Source of the DNA: Paracoccaceae bacterium
Lineage (GTDB): Bacteria; Pseudomonadota; Alphaproteobacteria; Rhodobacterales; Rhodobacteraceae
Length of the DNA: 64,000 nt
Direction: 5' to 3'
NCBI GenBank assembly: GCA_024742405.1
Contig: JANSYP010000001.1
Span: forward strand, 1,426,001-1,490,000
A program made the translations under genes and the position numbers. Under the pieces are notes generated by a model. It was not told the origin of the DNA. It saw only the letters and a program-made list of their open reading frames with translations, and did no database searches. Below are positions 21,355 through 30,062 of the stretch, one piece after another. The first letter of the stretch is position 1; every line of letters begins with the position of its first letter.

Positions 21355-22065
21355 ATGGGTAAAGTGGGCGAGCGCACTCTCGCAAGAGCACCGCGGCGGC
21401 TCAGGGTCTGGGCAGGCATGATTGCGCTCGGGCTGATCCTGCTGCTGGCCTGGGACTTCATTGCCCATTCACTGGAGCTGGGCTGGCAGGGGCTGAGCCG
21501 GGATCTGTCCGGCGAGAGCCGCCTCTACTGGCCCGACGCGCCCGTCGCGACGGTGGCGATCTTTGCCCATATGATCGGCGGGGCGGTCATCACGACGCTG
21601 GCGCTGGTGCAGCTGGCCGGGCCCGTGCGCCGGCGCTGGCCCGTGCTGCACCGCTGGTCGGGGCGGGTGCTGGTGGCTGCGGCTCTGCTGACGGGGGCCG
21701 CGGGACTGATCTATATCGGCCTGCGCGGCACCATCGGCGGGCTCGATATGAGCGTGGCCTTCGCGCTCTACGGGATCTGCGTGATGGTCGCCGCGGGGCA
21801 GGCGGTGCGCTTTGCCCGCACAGGCCAGTTTGCGCGTCACCGCCGCTGGGGCCTGCGCCTGGCGATTCTGGCGCTCGGTTCGTGGATATACCGGATGCAG
21901 TATGCGCTCTGGTTCATGGCCACCGGCGGGATCTGGGTCGAAAGCGATTTCAGCGGCGCGTTCGATCTGGTGAATATCTGGGCCTTCTACGTGCCGTATC
22001 TGATCGGGCTGGAACTGTGGTTTCGCGTCGAGGCACGGCGTCCGGAGCCCGTCTGGACCGGCTAG
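21355..22065 (+). CDS. DUF2306-like multi-pass membrane protein
   Basis: Predicted inner-membrane protein of 236 residues with about six hydrophobic segments, the first starting around MIALGLILLLAWDFIA. Features reminiscent of DUF2306 are the VLHRWSGRVLVAAAL segment and an Arg-His-Arg-Arg-Trp motif (FARHRRWGLRLAIL) between helices, followed by RMQYALWF. The ATG at 21355, preceded by a G-rich stretch, begins a good membrane protein; upstream in-frame sequence is Arg-rich and unlikely to be translated. Function unknown. It is convergent with xerD, overlapping by four bases. Confidence 0.72.
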   Translation: MGKVGERTLARAPRRLRVWAGMIALGLILLLAWDFIAHSLELGWQGLSRDLSGESRLYWPDAPVATVAIFAHMIGGAVITTLALVQLAGPVRRRWPVLHRWSGRVLVAAALLTGAAGLIYIGLRGTIGGLDMSVAFALYGICVMVAAGQAVRFARTGQFARHRRWGLRLAILALGSWIYRMQYALWFMATGGIWVESDFSGAFDLVNIWAFYVPYLIGLELWFRVEARRPEPVWTG

Positions 22066-22982
22066 GCAAGTGGGTGTTTGGTCAGCACCAGCTCTTTCAG
22101 CCGGCTTTCCAGCACATGGGTGTAGATCTCGGTGGTCGAGAGATCTGCATGGCCCAGGAGCATCTGGATCACCCGCAGATCGGCGCCGTTTTCCAGCAGG
22201 TGGGTCGCGAACGCATGGCGCAGGACATGGGGCGTGACAGTGCCCGGATTGACCCCGGCCTGCACTGCGAGCGCCTTGAGCAGCTGAAAGAAGTTCTGCC
22301 GGGTCATGTGCCCCGCCTTGCCGCGCCCAGGAAAGAGAAAGGGCGAGGCAGGGGTGCGGTGGGCTTGCCGCGCGGCCTCTTCGGCGCTGTCGCGCATCGC
22401 CAGCCACGCGGCCATCGCCGTGCGGGCCGGGGGGGAGAGCGGCACCATCCGTTCCTTGCCGCCTTTGCCGCGCACCAGCAGCATGTCCGGGTCTCCGCGA
22501 GCGGCGGCAACGGGCAGGCCGACAAGTTCGCTCACCCGCATGCCGGTGGCATAAAGCAACTCGATCATGCAGGCGGTGCGGGTACGCTCAAAGTCGGTGC
22601 GCCCGTGGCTGCGCGCGGCCTCCAGAAGGGCATCGACCTGCGCCATGCTGAGCGTTTTAGGCAGCCGTTTGGACCGGCCCGGGCCGCGGATCTGGATCGC
22701 CGGATTGTCCCCGCGCAACCCTTCTTCAAAGGTGAAACGATAGAACTGGCGCAGAGATGCCAGCCGCCGCGCCCGGGTCGCGCGCGACAGCCCTTGAGCG
22801 TCACAATGCACCAGGTAGGCCTCGATCCGGGCGCGGTCGGCCTCCAGCAACGCAGCCCCGTCAGCCTCCAGCCAGTCGAGATAGTCACTCAGATCGCGGG
22901 CATAGGCGAGTTGCGTGTTCTGTGCAGCGTCCAGCTCCGCGGCGTGGGCCTTGATGAAACGCGCGATGAGCTGCGCGCTCAT
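22062..22982 (-). CDS. xerD: Site-specific tyrosine recombinase XerD
   Basis: Partner of XerC in resolving chromosome dimers at dif under FtsK control. An N-terminal SAM-like core-binding domain precedes the catalytic domain. The catalytic set is visible: Arg in TGMRVSELVG, Lys in RGKGGKERMVPL, His and Arg in TPHVLRHAFATHLL, His in LLGHADLSTTEIYTHV, and Tyr in the same segment. TTEIYTHV is more XerD- than XerC-like. Length 306 is normal. The start overlaps the stop of the upstream solenoid gene by four bases. Confidence 0.93.
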   Translation of the reverse strand: MSAQLIARFIKAHAAELDAAQNTQLAYARDLSDYLDWLEADGAALLEADRARIEAYLVHCDAQGLSRATRARRLASLRQFYRFTFEEGLRGDNPAIQIRGPGRSKRLPKTLSMAQVDALLEAARSHGRTDFERTRTACMIELLYATGMRVSELVGLPVAAARGDPDMLLVRGKGGKERMVPLSPPARTAMAAWLAMRDSAEEAARQAHRTPASPFLFPGRGKAGHMTRQNFFQLLKALAVQAGVNPGTVTPHVLRHAFATHLLENGADLRVIQMLLGHADLSTTEIYTHVLESRLKELVLTKHPLA

Positions 22983-24535
22983 GGTGTAGGATCGCTCAGC
23001 AGATACTGCAGGGCCGCGTGCATCGCGATGTCCTCGCGTCCCGCGGCGCGCAGCAGGGTAATGGCGCGAGCAACTTCGCCGGGATCTGCCTCACCTCCGG
23101 GCGCCAGACGCTTGAGGGCGCGCAGCAGCGCCTCGCCGGTGCGGCCTTCCTCCACCAGGGCTGCATCGCCAGCATCCGGGCTGCCATCGGTAAAGGCCGC
23201 GCGGATTGCGGCCGCGCGCGGTCCCGGCGGCACCGCGCGCGCGGCCTCGCCCGCGGCGAGGGCGGCGGCAAAGGCCAGATCCGGGGGTGGGTCCGCGGGA
23301 AGCTGTGCGGGCTCCAGCGCCAGGGGTCTGTTGGAAAGCAGGCGCAAGCGCAGTGCCGTCTGCCGGGCGGCGCCCTCCAACGGAAGGCGGGCCAGCCGCG
23401 GTGCCACCATATGTGCGAGCACGGGTTCCAGCCCGGCCTCTTCCATGACGGCGCGTGCGGGCTCCAGCGCTGCGGCGACGGCGTCGGCGCGACCCGAGTT
23501 CAGCGCGATGTCCAACGCCTGCATCCGCGCCACACGGTCCCACACCCCGCCCGACGCGGACGGCCGTCGCGCGCTATAGATCGCCAGCAACGTGTCGGCA
23601 GGTACCGCGCCGACGCGGGCCAGACGCTCGGCCGCCTCGATGCGCGCCTTCCAACCGATGACATGGCGCAGATCGGCATGGGCGAACGCAAGCGGCAGGT
23701 TTCGGGTGGGAATCGGTTCGCCCAACGCCTCGTGCACCCGGAAGAGCAGCGGCGTCACCGGATCGGGCCTCGGCATCGGCGGCTCGCCTTCGAAGAGATC
23801 GGGGTCGAGGAAACGGGCCATGCGGTCAGCGTCTTCGTCGCTCAGCGTGCCCAGGGCGGCCGTGGCCTCCAGCGTGACGACGGCAGTTTCCCAGCGGCCC
23901 TCGCGGGCGAGGCAGAACACTCGTGCCGCCGCCGTAGGTGCCAGCGACGGAGTGGCGGCCATTGTCGCGCAGGCGCGTTTCTCGAACCCGGTCAGCAGCG
24001 ACACGTCGAACCAGCGCCGAAAAAGCTCGGGGCGTTCGGGACCTGCGCGCTCGATCAGCGCCAGGGCCGGCTCCAGCGCGCCAAGTCGCAGCAGCGCATC
24101 GACCCGGGCGCGCAGAAAGCCACTGCTCTGCCCGGACACGGTCCGGGGCGGCGCGCTTTCGGCCAGGAGCAGAGCACTGTAGAGTTCCTGAGCAGCAGGC
24201 AGGCTTTGGTCCGGCATGGCACGCAGGGCGGCAGCGAGCTGGTCCGCGTCGCTCGCCGCCCAGAGCGCGCCACCGCGCGCAGGCCGCAGCCCCGTAGCGT
24301 CCGGGTCTGGCGCCGGTAGCGGGGCGACCTCGATCGGATCGGGGCGCGGCACGGGCGCAAGCCCCACGGTGCTGGGGGCCGCCGACGGTTTCGACGGCTG
24401 CGCGAGGCTCTCCGACAGCCACGGAATGGCAGACAGAGGCGCGTCGCTCTCCTGGGTGAGACCGGGCCCTGCGGAGGCGCCGAGCATCGCGAGCGTTCCC
24501 AGCAGTCGCCTCACCCGATGCGGACTAGTTCCCAT
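22979..24535 (-). CDS. Exported Ala-rich helical protein of unknown function
   Basis: The 518-residue product starts with a signal peptide (MGTSPHRVRRLLGTLAML...GPGLTQ). A low-complexity Pro/Asp linker (about 45-80) with repeated PDP elements follows, then a long array of short Ala/Leu/Arg-rich helices resembling an alpha-solenoid. Several LL-x-AES and EP-ALALIERAG-like segments look TPR/Sel1-like but no repeat consensus is firm. It sits between a 44-residue membrane peptide, whose stop overlaps its start, and xerD. I recognise the shape but no named family. Start chosen for the signal peptide. Confidence 0.7.
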   Translation of the reverse strand: MGTSPHRVRRLLGTLAMLGASAGPGLTQESDAPLSAIPWLSESLAQPSKPSAAPSTVGLAPVPRPDPIEVAPLPAPDPDATGLRPARGGALWAASDADQLAAALRAMPDQSLPAAQELYSALLLAESAPPRTVSGQSSGFLRARVDALLRLGALEPALALIERAGPERPELFRRWFDVSLLTGFEKRACATMAATPSLAPTAAARVFCLAREGRWETAVVTLEATAALGTLSDEDADRMARFLDPDLFEGEPPMPRPDPVTPLLFRVHEALGEPIPTRNLPLAFAHADLRHVIGWKARIEAAERLARVGAVPADTLLAIYSARRPSASGGVWDRVARMQALDIALNSGRADAVAAALEPARAVMEEAGLEPVLAHMVAPRLARLPLEGAARQTALRLRLLSNRPLALEPAQLPADPPPDLAFAAALAAGEAARAVPPGPRAAAIRAAFTDGSPDAGDAALVEEGRTGEALLRALKRLAPGGEADPGEVARAITLLRAAGREDIAMHAALQYLLSDPTP

Positions 24536-24659
24536 CGAGCTCCACCGGGATTCTGACTTCCCCGCGGTCGGGCGACAGATCGCCGAGATAGGCGAAGGCT
24601 GCCAGCCCCAACCCAAGGATGATGACAAGGTAAATGATGGCGCGCAAAAGGCGTCCCAT
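24525..24659 (-). CDS. 44-residue single-pass membrane peptide
   Basis: Small protein MGRLLRAIIYLVIILG..., with one hydrophobic helix (residues 6-25) and an acidic periplasmic-facing tail (LGDLSPDRGEVRIPVELDGN). A GAGG ribosome site lies upstream of the ATG at 24659. Its last 11 bases overlap the start of the solenoid-protein gene, so the two and xerD form an operon divergent from aroK-aroB. No function known. Confidence 0.65.
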   Translation of the reverse strand: MGRLLRAIIYLVIILGLGLAAFAYLGDLSPDRGEVRIPVELDGN

Positions 24660-24783
24660 GGTGTTGCCTCGGTTGACTTTCCTGCTCGAAGCGAAGACTA
24701 GCGGCTTTTTGCTCCGCCGCCTATACGGTGGTGATCTGTGAACAGGATACGCATCGAGCGCAAGCGGGGTCTGGAGCCAGAAC

Positions 24784-25356
24784 GTGCCCTTCGATTTACG
24801 CAAGACGGTCGTCCTTGTGGGGATGATGGGGGCCGGCAAGACCGCGGTCGGCACGGTTGTTGCGCGCAAGCTGGGCGTGAGATTTGTCGATCTGGATGGC
24901 GAGATCGAAGACGCGTCCAACCTGTCCATCTCGGAACTGTTTGAAAAATATGGTGAAACCTATTTTCGCGAAAAGGAAACTCAGGTGCTGACGCGGCTGC
25001 TGGAAGATCCGCCACATATCCTGTCGACGGGTGGGGGCGCGTTTCTGTTTGCCCGCAACCGGCGCGCGATCTCGCAAAACGCTGTGGCACTTTGGATTCA
25101 GGCCGAGGTCAATCTGCTCTGGGCCCGGGTGCGGCACAAATCCACCCGGCCGCTGCTACGCACCGAAAACCCGTTCGCCACACTCAGCGCGCTCCACAAG
25201 GAGCGCGATCCGATCTATGCCATGGCGCCGCTCAGGGTCCGGTCGATCTCGAACTACTCGGTGGATGACATGGCGCGGCAGGTCATTCGCACGCTCGCCC
25301 GCCATCCCGATATCCTCTCCGTCTCGCAACCGAAGTTGAACAACCATGTCCGATAG
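24784..25356 (+). CDS. aroK: Shikimate kinase
   Basis: Phosphorylates shikimate at the 3-OH in aromatic amino-acid synthesis. The P-loop is GMMGAGKTAVG, the shikimate-binding Asp follows in FVDLDGEIE, then the STGGGAF region and Arg-rich lid (STRPLLRTENP). GTG start at 24784. Its 3' end overlaps aroB by 11 bases; aroK-aroB pairing is common. Length 190 is typical. Confidence 0.95.
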   Translation: MPFDLRKTVVLVGMMGAGKTAVGTVVARKLGVRFVDLDGEIEDASNLSISELFEKYGETYFREKETQVLTRLLEDPPHILSTGGGAFLFARNRRAISQNAVALWIQAEVNLLWARVRHKSTRPLLRTENPFATLSALHKERDPIYAMAPLRVRSISNYSVDDMARQVIRTLARHPDILSVSQPKLNNHVR

Positions 25357-26479
25357 CCGCACAGTCTCTGTCGACCTAGGGTCCCGCAGCTACGATGTCG
25401 TCATCGGCGCCGGGCTGATTGCTGAGGCCGCGGACCGGATCGGCCCGCTTTTGACACGTCCGCGGGTCGCGATCGTCACCGATGAGACCGTTGCCGCCCG
25501 GCATCTCGACGCGCTGACCGCAGCGCTGACCGAGGGTGGTATCGACAGCGCAGCTCTGCGTCTGCCGCCGGGAGAGGGGACCAAGGATTGGGCCAACCTT
25601 TCGCGCACGGTGGAATGGCTGCTCGACCAGAAGGTCGAGCGGGGCGATGTGGTGATCGCCCTGGGTGGCGGTGTGATCGGGGATCTGGTCGGGTTTGCGG
25701 CAGCGATCCTGCGCCGCGGCGTGCGGTTCGTGCAGATCCCGACATCGCTGCTGGCGCAGGTCGACAGCTCGGTCGGCGGCAAGACCGGGATCAACGCACC
25801 CCATGGCAAGAACCTGATCGGCGCCTTTCACCAGCCCTCGCTCGTTCTGGCCGATATCGCGGTGCTCGACACACTGCCCCCGCGCGATTTCCTGGCCGGC
25901 TACGGCGAAGTGGTCAAATACGGTCTGCTGGGGGATGCGGCGTTCTTCGACTGGCTGGAGGCAAACGGGCCCGCGCTGGCGGCGGGCGATCGCGGCCTGC
26001 GTACCGATGCGGTGGAGCGGTCGGTGCAGATGAAGGCTGACATCGTCGCGCGCGACGAGACCGAACAGGGCGACCGGGCGCTGCTCAATCTGGGACATAC
26101 ATTCTGCCATGCGCTGGAGGCTGCGACAGGGTACTCCGACCGGCTGCTCCATGGCGAGGGCGTGGCCGTCGGCTGTGCGCTGGCATTCGAGCTCTCGGCC
26201 CGGATGGGGCTTTGCGCGCAAGAGGACCCTTCGCGAGTCCGGGCGCATCTGCGGGCCATGGGTATGGCGACCGATCCCACGGACATCGCCGGTGAGCTGC
26301 CGGACGCGGACGGGCTGATCGCGCTGATGGGGCAGGACAAGAAGGTGATCGACGGGCGCCTGAGGTTCGTTCTGGCGCGCGGCATTGGGGACGCGTTCGT
26401 GACCGACGCGGTGGAGCGCGAGACGCTCAAGACCATGCTCGAAGATGTGCTCTCGGCCCGGGCGGGGGTTCCCGCCTGA
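25346..26479 (+). CDS. aroB: 3-dehydroquinate synthase
   Basis: NAD- and metal-dependent enzyme converting DAHP to 3-dehydroquinate, the first ring-forming step of the shikimate pathway. Signatures are ALGGGVIGDLVGFAAA, PTSLLAQVDSSVGGKTG, INAPHGKNLIG, and metal ligands in GYGEVVKYGLL, LNLGHTFCHALE and LHGEGVAVG. Length 377. It shares the operon with aroK and converges on ssb across 13 bases. Confidence 0.96.
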   Translation: MSDSRTVSVDLGSRSYDVVIGAGLIAEAADRIGPLLTRPRVAIVTDETVAARHLDALTAALTEGGIDSAALRLPPGEGTKDWANLSRTVEWLLDQKVERGDVVIALGGGVIGDLVGFAAAILRRGVRFVQIPTSLLAQVDSSVGGKTGINAPHGKNLIGAFHQPSLVLADIAVLDTLPPRDFLAGYGEVVKYGLLGDAAFFDWLEANGPALAAGDRGLRTDAVERSVQMKADIVARDETEQGDRALLNLGHTFCHALEAATGYSDRLLHGEGVAVGCALAFELSARMGLCAQEDPSRVRAHLRAMGMATDPTDIAGELPDADGLIALMGQDKKVIDGRLRFVLARGIGDAFVTDAVERETLKTMLEDVLSARAGVPA

Positions 26480-26492
26480 GCGTTGTGACGCC

Positions 26493-27005
26493 TTAGAAAG
26501 GGATGTCGTCGTCGATATCGCGGGACGGGCTCCCGCCGCCACTGCCGCCGCCCGACCCGCCGCCGCGGAAATCGTCGCCGCCACCGCCATAGCCACCGCC
26601 GCCGCCCCCGCCGGACTGGTCGGACATGTACCCGCCGCCACCGCCACCTTCGCCGCGCCCGTCCAGCATGGTAAGTTCGCCTTTGTAGGGCCGCAGGACG
26701 ACTTCGGTCGAATAGCGGTCCTGGCCTGATTGGTCCTGCCATTTCCGGGTCTCGAGCTGACCCTCCAGATAGACCTTGGAGCCTTTGCGGAGATACTGCT
26801 CGGCCACGCGGGCGAGCGGTTCGGAGAAGATCGCCACCGAATGCCATTCGGTCTTCTCCCGGTTCTCACCGGTATTCTTGTCGCGCCACCGCTCCGACGT
26901 CGCGATCCGCAGGTTGACCACTTTGCCACCATTCTGAAATGTGCGCACCTCGGGATCGCGCCCCAGATTGCCGACCAGAATGACCTTGTTGACTGACCCT
27001 GCCAT
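26493..27005 (-). CDS. ssb: Single-stranded DNA-binding protein
   Basis: Homotetrameric OB-fold protein covering single-stranded DNA at replication and repair sites. Residues 1-110 form the OB domain ([19 protein letters not shown], then [14 protein letters not shown]). A Gly-rich, Tyr-containing disordered linker follows, then the acidic protein-interaction tip DIDDDIPF. Length 170. A purine-rich ribosome site (GGAGAGG) precedes the ATG. Confidence 0.95.
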   Translation of the reverse strand: MAGSVNKVILVGNLGRDPEVRTFQNGGKVVNLRIATSERWRDKNTGENREKTEWHSVAIFSEPLARVAEQYLRKGSKVYLEGQLETRKWQDQSGQDRYSTEVVLRPYKGELTMLDGRGEGGGGGGYMSDQSGGGGGGGYGGGGDDFRGGGSGGGSGGGSPSRDIDDDIPF

Positions 27006-27180
27006 GGTTCCTCTCCGTTCACCTGTCTGCCAAATAGCCTATTCCAGCCCAGTGGGCGGAACGCAACGCCCGAGACCGCATCACATGAAATCCGTGTCGC
27101 GACACTGGAACCGTCCGGCAAAAGAGGGTAAAGCCACGTTTAACAAAGGGTCCCGAGAGACCCGGTCCGGAGGTGGGACA

Positions 27181-27774
27181 ATGCGGGTCATTCTTGTTGC
27201 GCTGATTGCCACACTGGTGTGGTGGGACGCCGCGCCGGTTGCGGCGGCTGACAAAGACCGCCAGCGGATCTTTCTGGATCAGACCGATTTTCTGGATCGC
27301 CGCGGGGCGACTCAGTACTCTTATTCATCGCGGCTGCAGCCCGACACCGAGTTCGACGGAAAGCTTTTCCTGCCCGGCCGCGGCTCGACCATGGTGGTCA
27401 AGTATCGTGGGGTATATCTGCCGATGGCCAAACAGGCGGCGCGGCGTCATGGCATCCCCGAAGAGCTGTTTGTCCGCCTGGTACAGCAGGAAAGCAACTG
27501 GAACCCCAAGGCCAAGAGCCACAAGGGCGCGATCGGCCTGGCGCAGCTGATGCCGGCGACCGCAAGATCGCTGGGCGTGAACCCCCATGACCCAAAGCAG
27601 AACCTCGACGGCGGGGCACGTTACCTGAAAACGCAATACCGCACCTTCAAGAGCTGGCGACTGGCGCTTGCGGCCTACAATGCCGGGCCCGGCGCGGTCA
27701 AAAAGCATAACGGGATCCCGCCGTTCCGCGAGACGCAGAATTACGTGCGCAAGATCCTTGGCAGCGCCGGTTAA
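27181..27774 (+). CDS. Lytic murein transglycosylase (SLT domain)
   Basis: Periplasmic enzyme cleaving the MurNAc-GlcNAc bond of peptidoglycan with formation of 1,6-anhydroMurNAc. Start at the ATG preceded by GGAGGTGGG; a signal peptide ([15 protein letters not shown]...VAAA) follows. The SLT fold begins near residue 85: the catalytic Glu lies in [18 protein letters not shown], with [15 protein letters not shown] and [12 protein letters not shown] as classic motifs. At 197 residues it is a minimal single-domain enzyme. Confidence 0.9.
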   Translation: MRVILVALIATLVWWDAAPVAAADKDRQRIFLDQTDFLDRRGATQYSYSSRLQPDTEFDGKLFLPGRGSTMVVKYRGVYLPMAKQAARRHGIPEELFVRLVQQESNWNPKAKSHKGAIGLAQLMPATARSLGVNPHDPKQNLDGGARYLKTQYRTFKSWRLALAAYNAGPGAVKKHNGIPPFRETQNYVRKILGSAG

Positions 27775-27831
27775 CGGACAGGCGCGCGCACTCGGGACGC
27801 GCTCGCTCGCAAACTCGGCGGGAAACGTGAT

Positions 27832-28695
27832 TTAAGAACGCTGGGCAAGCCACGGAAGAAAAGCGGAAAAGTCCTTTCCTTCTCCACCGTCATCCAGAAA
27901 CTCGGCATAGCGCTCAGCAGCCAGCGCAGCGATGGGAGTCGCAGCCCCACTCGTACTGGCGGCGTCCTGGCTGAGGCGCATGTCCTTCAGCATCAGCTCG
28001 GTGGCAAAGCCTGGCCGGTAGCCGTTGTCCGCAGGCGAGTTCGGCCCGATGCCCGGCGCGGGGCAATAGACACTGGTCGACCAGCTTTGTCCCGATGAGG
28101 TCGAGACCACATCGAAAAGCGCCTGCCGGTCGAGCCCGAGCGCGTCGGCAAGCGCGAAACCCTCGCATGTGACCGCCATAGTGGTACCGAGGATCATGTT
28201 GTTGCAGATCTTCGCCGCCTGACCAGCACCCGCCGCGCCGCAATGGATCGCGCGCGCACCCATGACATCGAACAGGGAGGCTGCGTGCTTCAGCGCTGCT
28301 TTCGGCCCACCAATCATGAAGGTCAGTGTGCCCGCGGCGGCGCCGCTCGTCCCGCCCGAGACCGGCGCGTCCAGCATGGCAATGCTGCGGGCCTCGGCAT
28401 CCGCGGCGACAGCGCGCGCGCTTTCCACATCCACGGTCGAGCAATCGATGAGAATGCTCCCGTCGGTCATCGCCGGCAGGATCTCGGCGGCAACCGCGCG
28501 CAACACGGCCCCGTCCGGAAGCATTGTGATCACAACCTCCGCGGCCTCCGCAGCCGAAGCCGCGTCGCCCATCAGCGTCACGCCGTCCGGCGCGTTGCCG
28601 CTGACGTCGAACCCGTGCAGCTGGTGGCCCGCTGCGGCAAGATTAGCCGCCATTGGCGCCCCCATATTGCCGAGTCCCACAAATCCTATCCGCAT
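27832..28695 (-). CDS. 3-hydroxyisobutyrate dehydrogenase family oxidoreductase
   Basis: NAD(P)-dependent beta-hydroxyacid dehydrogenase, probably oxidising 3-hydroxyisobutyrate to methylmalonate semialdehyde in valine catabolism. The N-terminal Rossmann motif is GFVGLGNMGAPMAANL; DAPVSGGTSGAAAGTLTFMIGG is the substrate-binding signature; the catalytic Lys is in AGQAAKICNNMILG. Length 287 fits MmsB. Neighbours are not valine-pathway genes, so a related substrate such as tartronate semialdehyde or another hydroxyacid is possible. Confidence 0.82.
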   Translation of the reverse strand: MRIGFVGLGNMGAPMAANLAAAGHQLHGFDVSGNAPDGVTLMGDAASAAEAAEVVITMLPDGAVLRAVAAEILPAMTDGSILIDCSTVDVESARAVAADAEARSIAMLDAPVSGGTSGAAAGTLTFMIGGPKAALKHAASLFDVMGARAIHCGAAGAGQAAKICNNMILGTTMAVTCEGFALADALGLDRQALFDVVSTSSGQSWSTSVYCPAPGIGPNSPADNGYRPGFATELMLKDMRLSQDAASTSGAATPIAALAAERYAEFLDDGGEGKDFSAFLPWLAQRS

Positions 28696-28761
28696 CGCCG
28701 CGCCTCCCTGGTGTTCTTTCGTATTGAGTACGTTTCTTAGCCTTGCCGGGCCACGGCCTGG

Positions 28762-29559
28762 TCAGGCGGCAAGATCGACCCAGACCGGGACATGGTCGCT
28801 CGGTTTCTCGCGCCCGCGCACGGCACTGTCGATCTGGCAGTCGCGCAGCAGGTCCGCGGCTTGGGGCGTCAGCAGCAGATGGTCGATCCGGATGCCGTCA
28901 TTCCTGTCCCAGGCGCCGGCCTGATAGTCCCAGAAACTGAACTGTTCCGGCCCCGGCTGCGGCGGCATGTGCGGGTGCATCGCGCGAAAGGCGTCCGTGA
29001 GGCCCAGATTGACGATCCGGCGAAAGGCTGCACGGCTTTCGGGGCGGAAGAGCGCGTCATTACGCCAGGCCTCGGGCCGGGCAGCGTCCTCCATCTGGGG
29101 AATTATATTGTAGTCCCCAAGGATTACAGCAGGTTCTTCAAGCTCCAACAGCTCTTTGACACGGGCTTCGAGCCGCGCCATCCAGGCCAGCTTGTAGTCG
29201 AATTTCGGGCCCGGGGCGGGGTTCCCGTTGGGCAGATAGAGCCCACAGAGGCGCACGGGCCGCTCGGCCATCACCGTGGCCTCGATCCATCGGGCCTGTT
29301 CGTCGCCTTCGTCGCCGGGCAAGCCGCGGCGGATATCTTCCAAAGGCAGCCGCGACAGGATCGCCACACCGTTGAAGGATTTCTGGCCGTGGGTTTCGAC
29401 CTGATATCCCATCTCTTCAAAGCGTTCGCGCGGGAACGCGTCGTCGACCGACTTGATTTCCTGGAGCACTGCGACATCCGGCGTGGCCTCGGACAGCCAG
29501 TCGGTCAGCGCGCCGATCCGCGCCTTGATCCCGTTGATGTTGAATGTCGCGATTTTCAT
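28762..29559 (-). CDS. xth: Exodeoxyribonuclease III
   Basis: AP endonuclease and 3'-5' exonuclease of base excision repair. The ATG at 29559 gives the standard N-terminus MKIATFNINGIKARI. Metal and active-site motifs are VAVLQEIK, the Tyr-containing CGLYLPNGNP, GDYNIIP and the C-terminal PSDHVPVWVDL. Length 265 is typical. The gene is followed after 66 bases by the dehydrogenase gene on the same strand. Confidence 0.93.
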   Translation of the reverse strand: MKIATFNINGIKARIGALTDWLSEATPDVAVLQEIKSVDDAFPRERFEEMGYQVETHGQKSFNGVAILSRLPLEDIRRGLPGDEGDEQARWIEATVMAERPVRLCGLYLPNGNPAPGPKFDYKLAWMARLEARVKELLELEEPAVILGDYNIIPQMEDAARPEAWRNDALFRPESRAAFRRIVNLGLTDAFRAMHPHMPPQPGPEQFSFWDYQAGAWDRNDGIRIDHLLLTPQAADLLRDCQIDSAVRGREKPSDHVPVWVDLAA

Positions 29560-29658
29560 GTCCGACGCGCCCCCGCTTTTGGCGGCCACACTCGCGTCGA
29601 ACGCGCGCCTGCGCAACCGTTCTGTCCGCGGGGCACGCCCCGGAAGGGCCGCGCGGGC

Positions 29659-29991
29659 TTACATCGAGAAGGAGGTTCCGCAGCCGCAGCTCGAAGTCGC
29701 GTTGGGGTTTTCGATCACGAACCGCGCGCCGATCAATTCGTTGGAAAAGTCGATCACCGCATCGGAAAGGAAGGGCAGGGACACCGTGTCGACCACCACT
29801 TTCTGACCATCGCCTTCGATCACGAGATCCTCGTCGGCCGGCTCGTCCAGTGTGATTTCGTAGTGAAAGCCCGAACAGCCGCCACCTTCGACGGCTACGC
29901 GCAGGGCCTTGGGATCCTCGCCCTCGGCGTTGATCTCGGCCAGCCGTGCGAATGCGCGGTCGGTCACTTTTGGCGGCAGGGTCAGCTCCAT
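29659..29991 (-). CDS. A-type iron-sulfur carrier (HesB/IscA/ErpA family)
   Basis: Delivers Fe-S clusters to apoproteins. The 110-residue protein contains the conserved cysteines in VEGGGCSGFHYEI and the C-terminal ATSSCGCGTSF. Its N-terminus MELTLPPKVTDRAFARL is usual for the ErpA branch in alphaproteobacteria. The start at 29991 is set by homology length. It is divergent from the dNTPase gene across about 70 bases. ErpA versus SufA/IscA cannot be settled from sequence alone. Confidence 0.88.
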   Translation of the reverse strand: MELTLPPKVTDRAFARLAEINAEGEDPKALRVAVEGGGCSGFHYEITLDEPADEDLVIEGDGQKVVVDTVSLPFLSDAVIDFSNELIGARFVIENPNATSSCGCGTSFSM

Positions 29992-30062
29992 AACGAGCCT
30001 CCGGGTTGGACTGTGTCTGTGCGCAAGATAAGCAACTTGCAGCAACCCGACAAGGACGTGCG

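Noticed and set aside
26520-26640. GC-rich short repeats in ssb as a possible repeat element
   Set aside because: They encode the Gly-rich linker of SSB and are explained by coding.
27007-27020. GTTC-N6-GTTC just ahead of ssb, resembling an SOS box
   Set aside because: Spacing is six, not seven, and the sequence coincides with the ssb ribosome-binding region (GGAGAGG on the minus strand), so it is probably chance.
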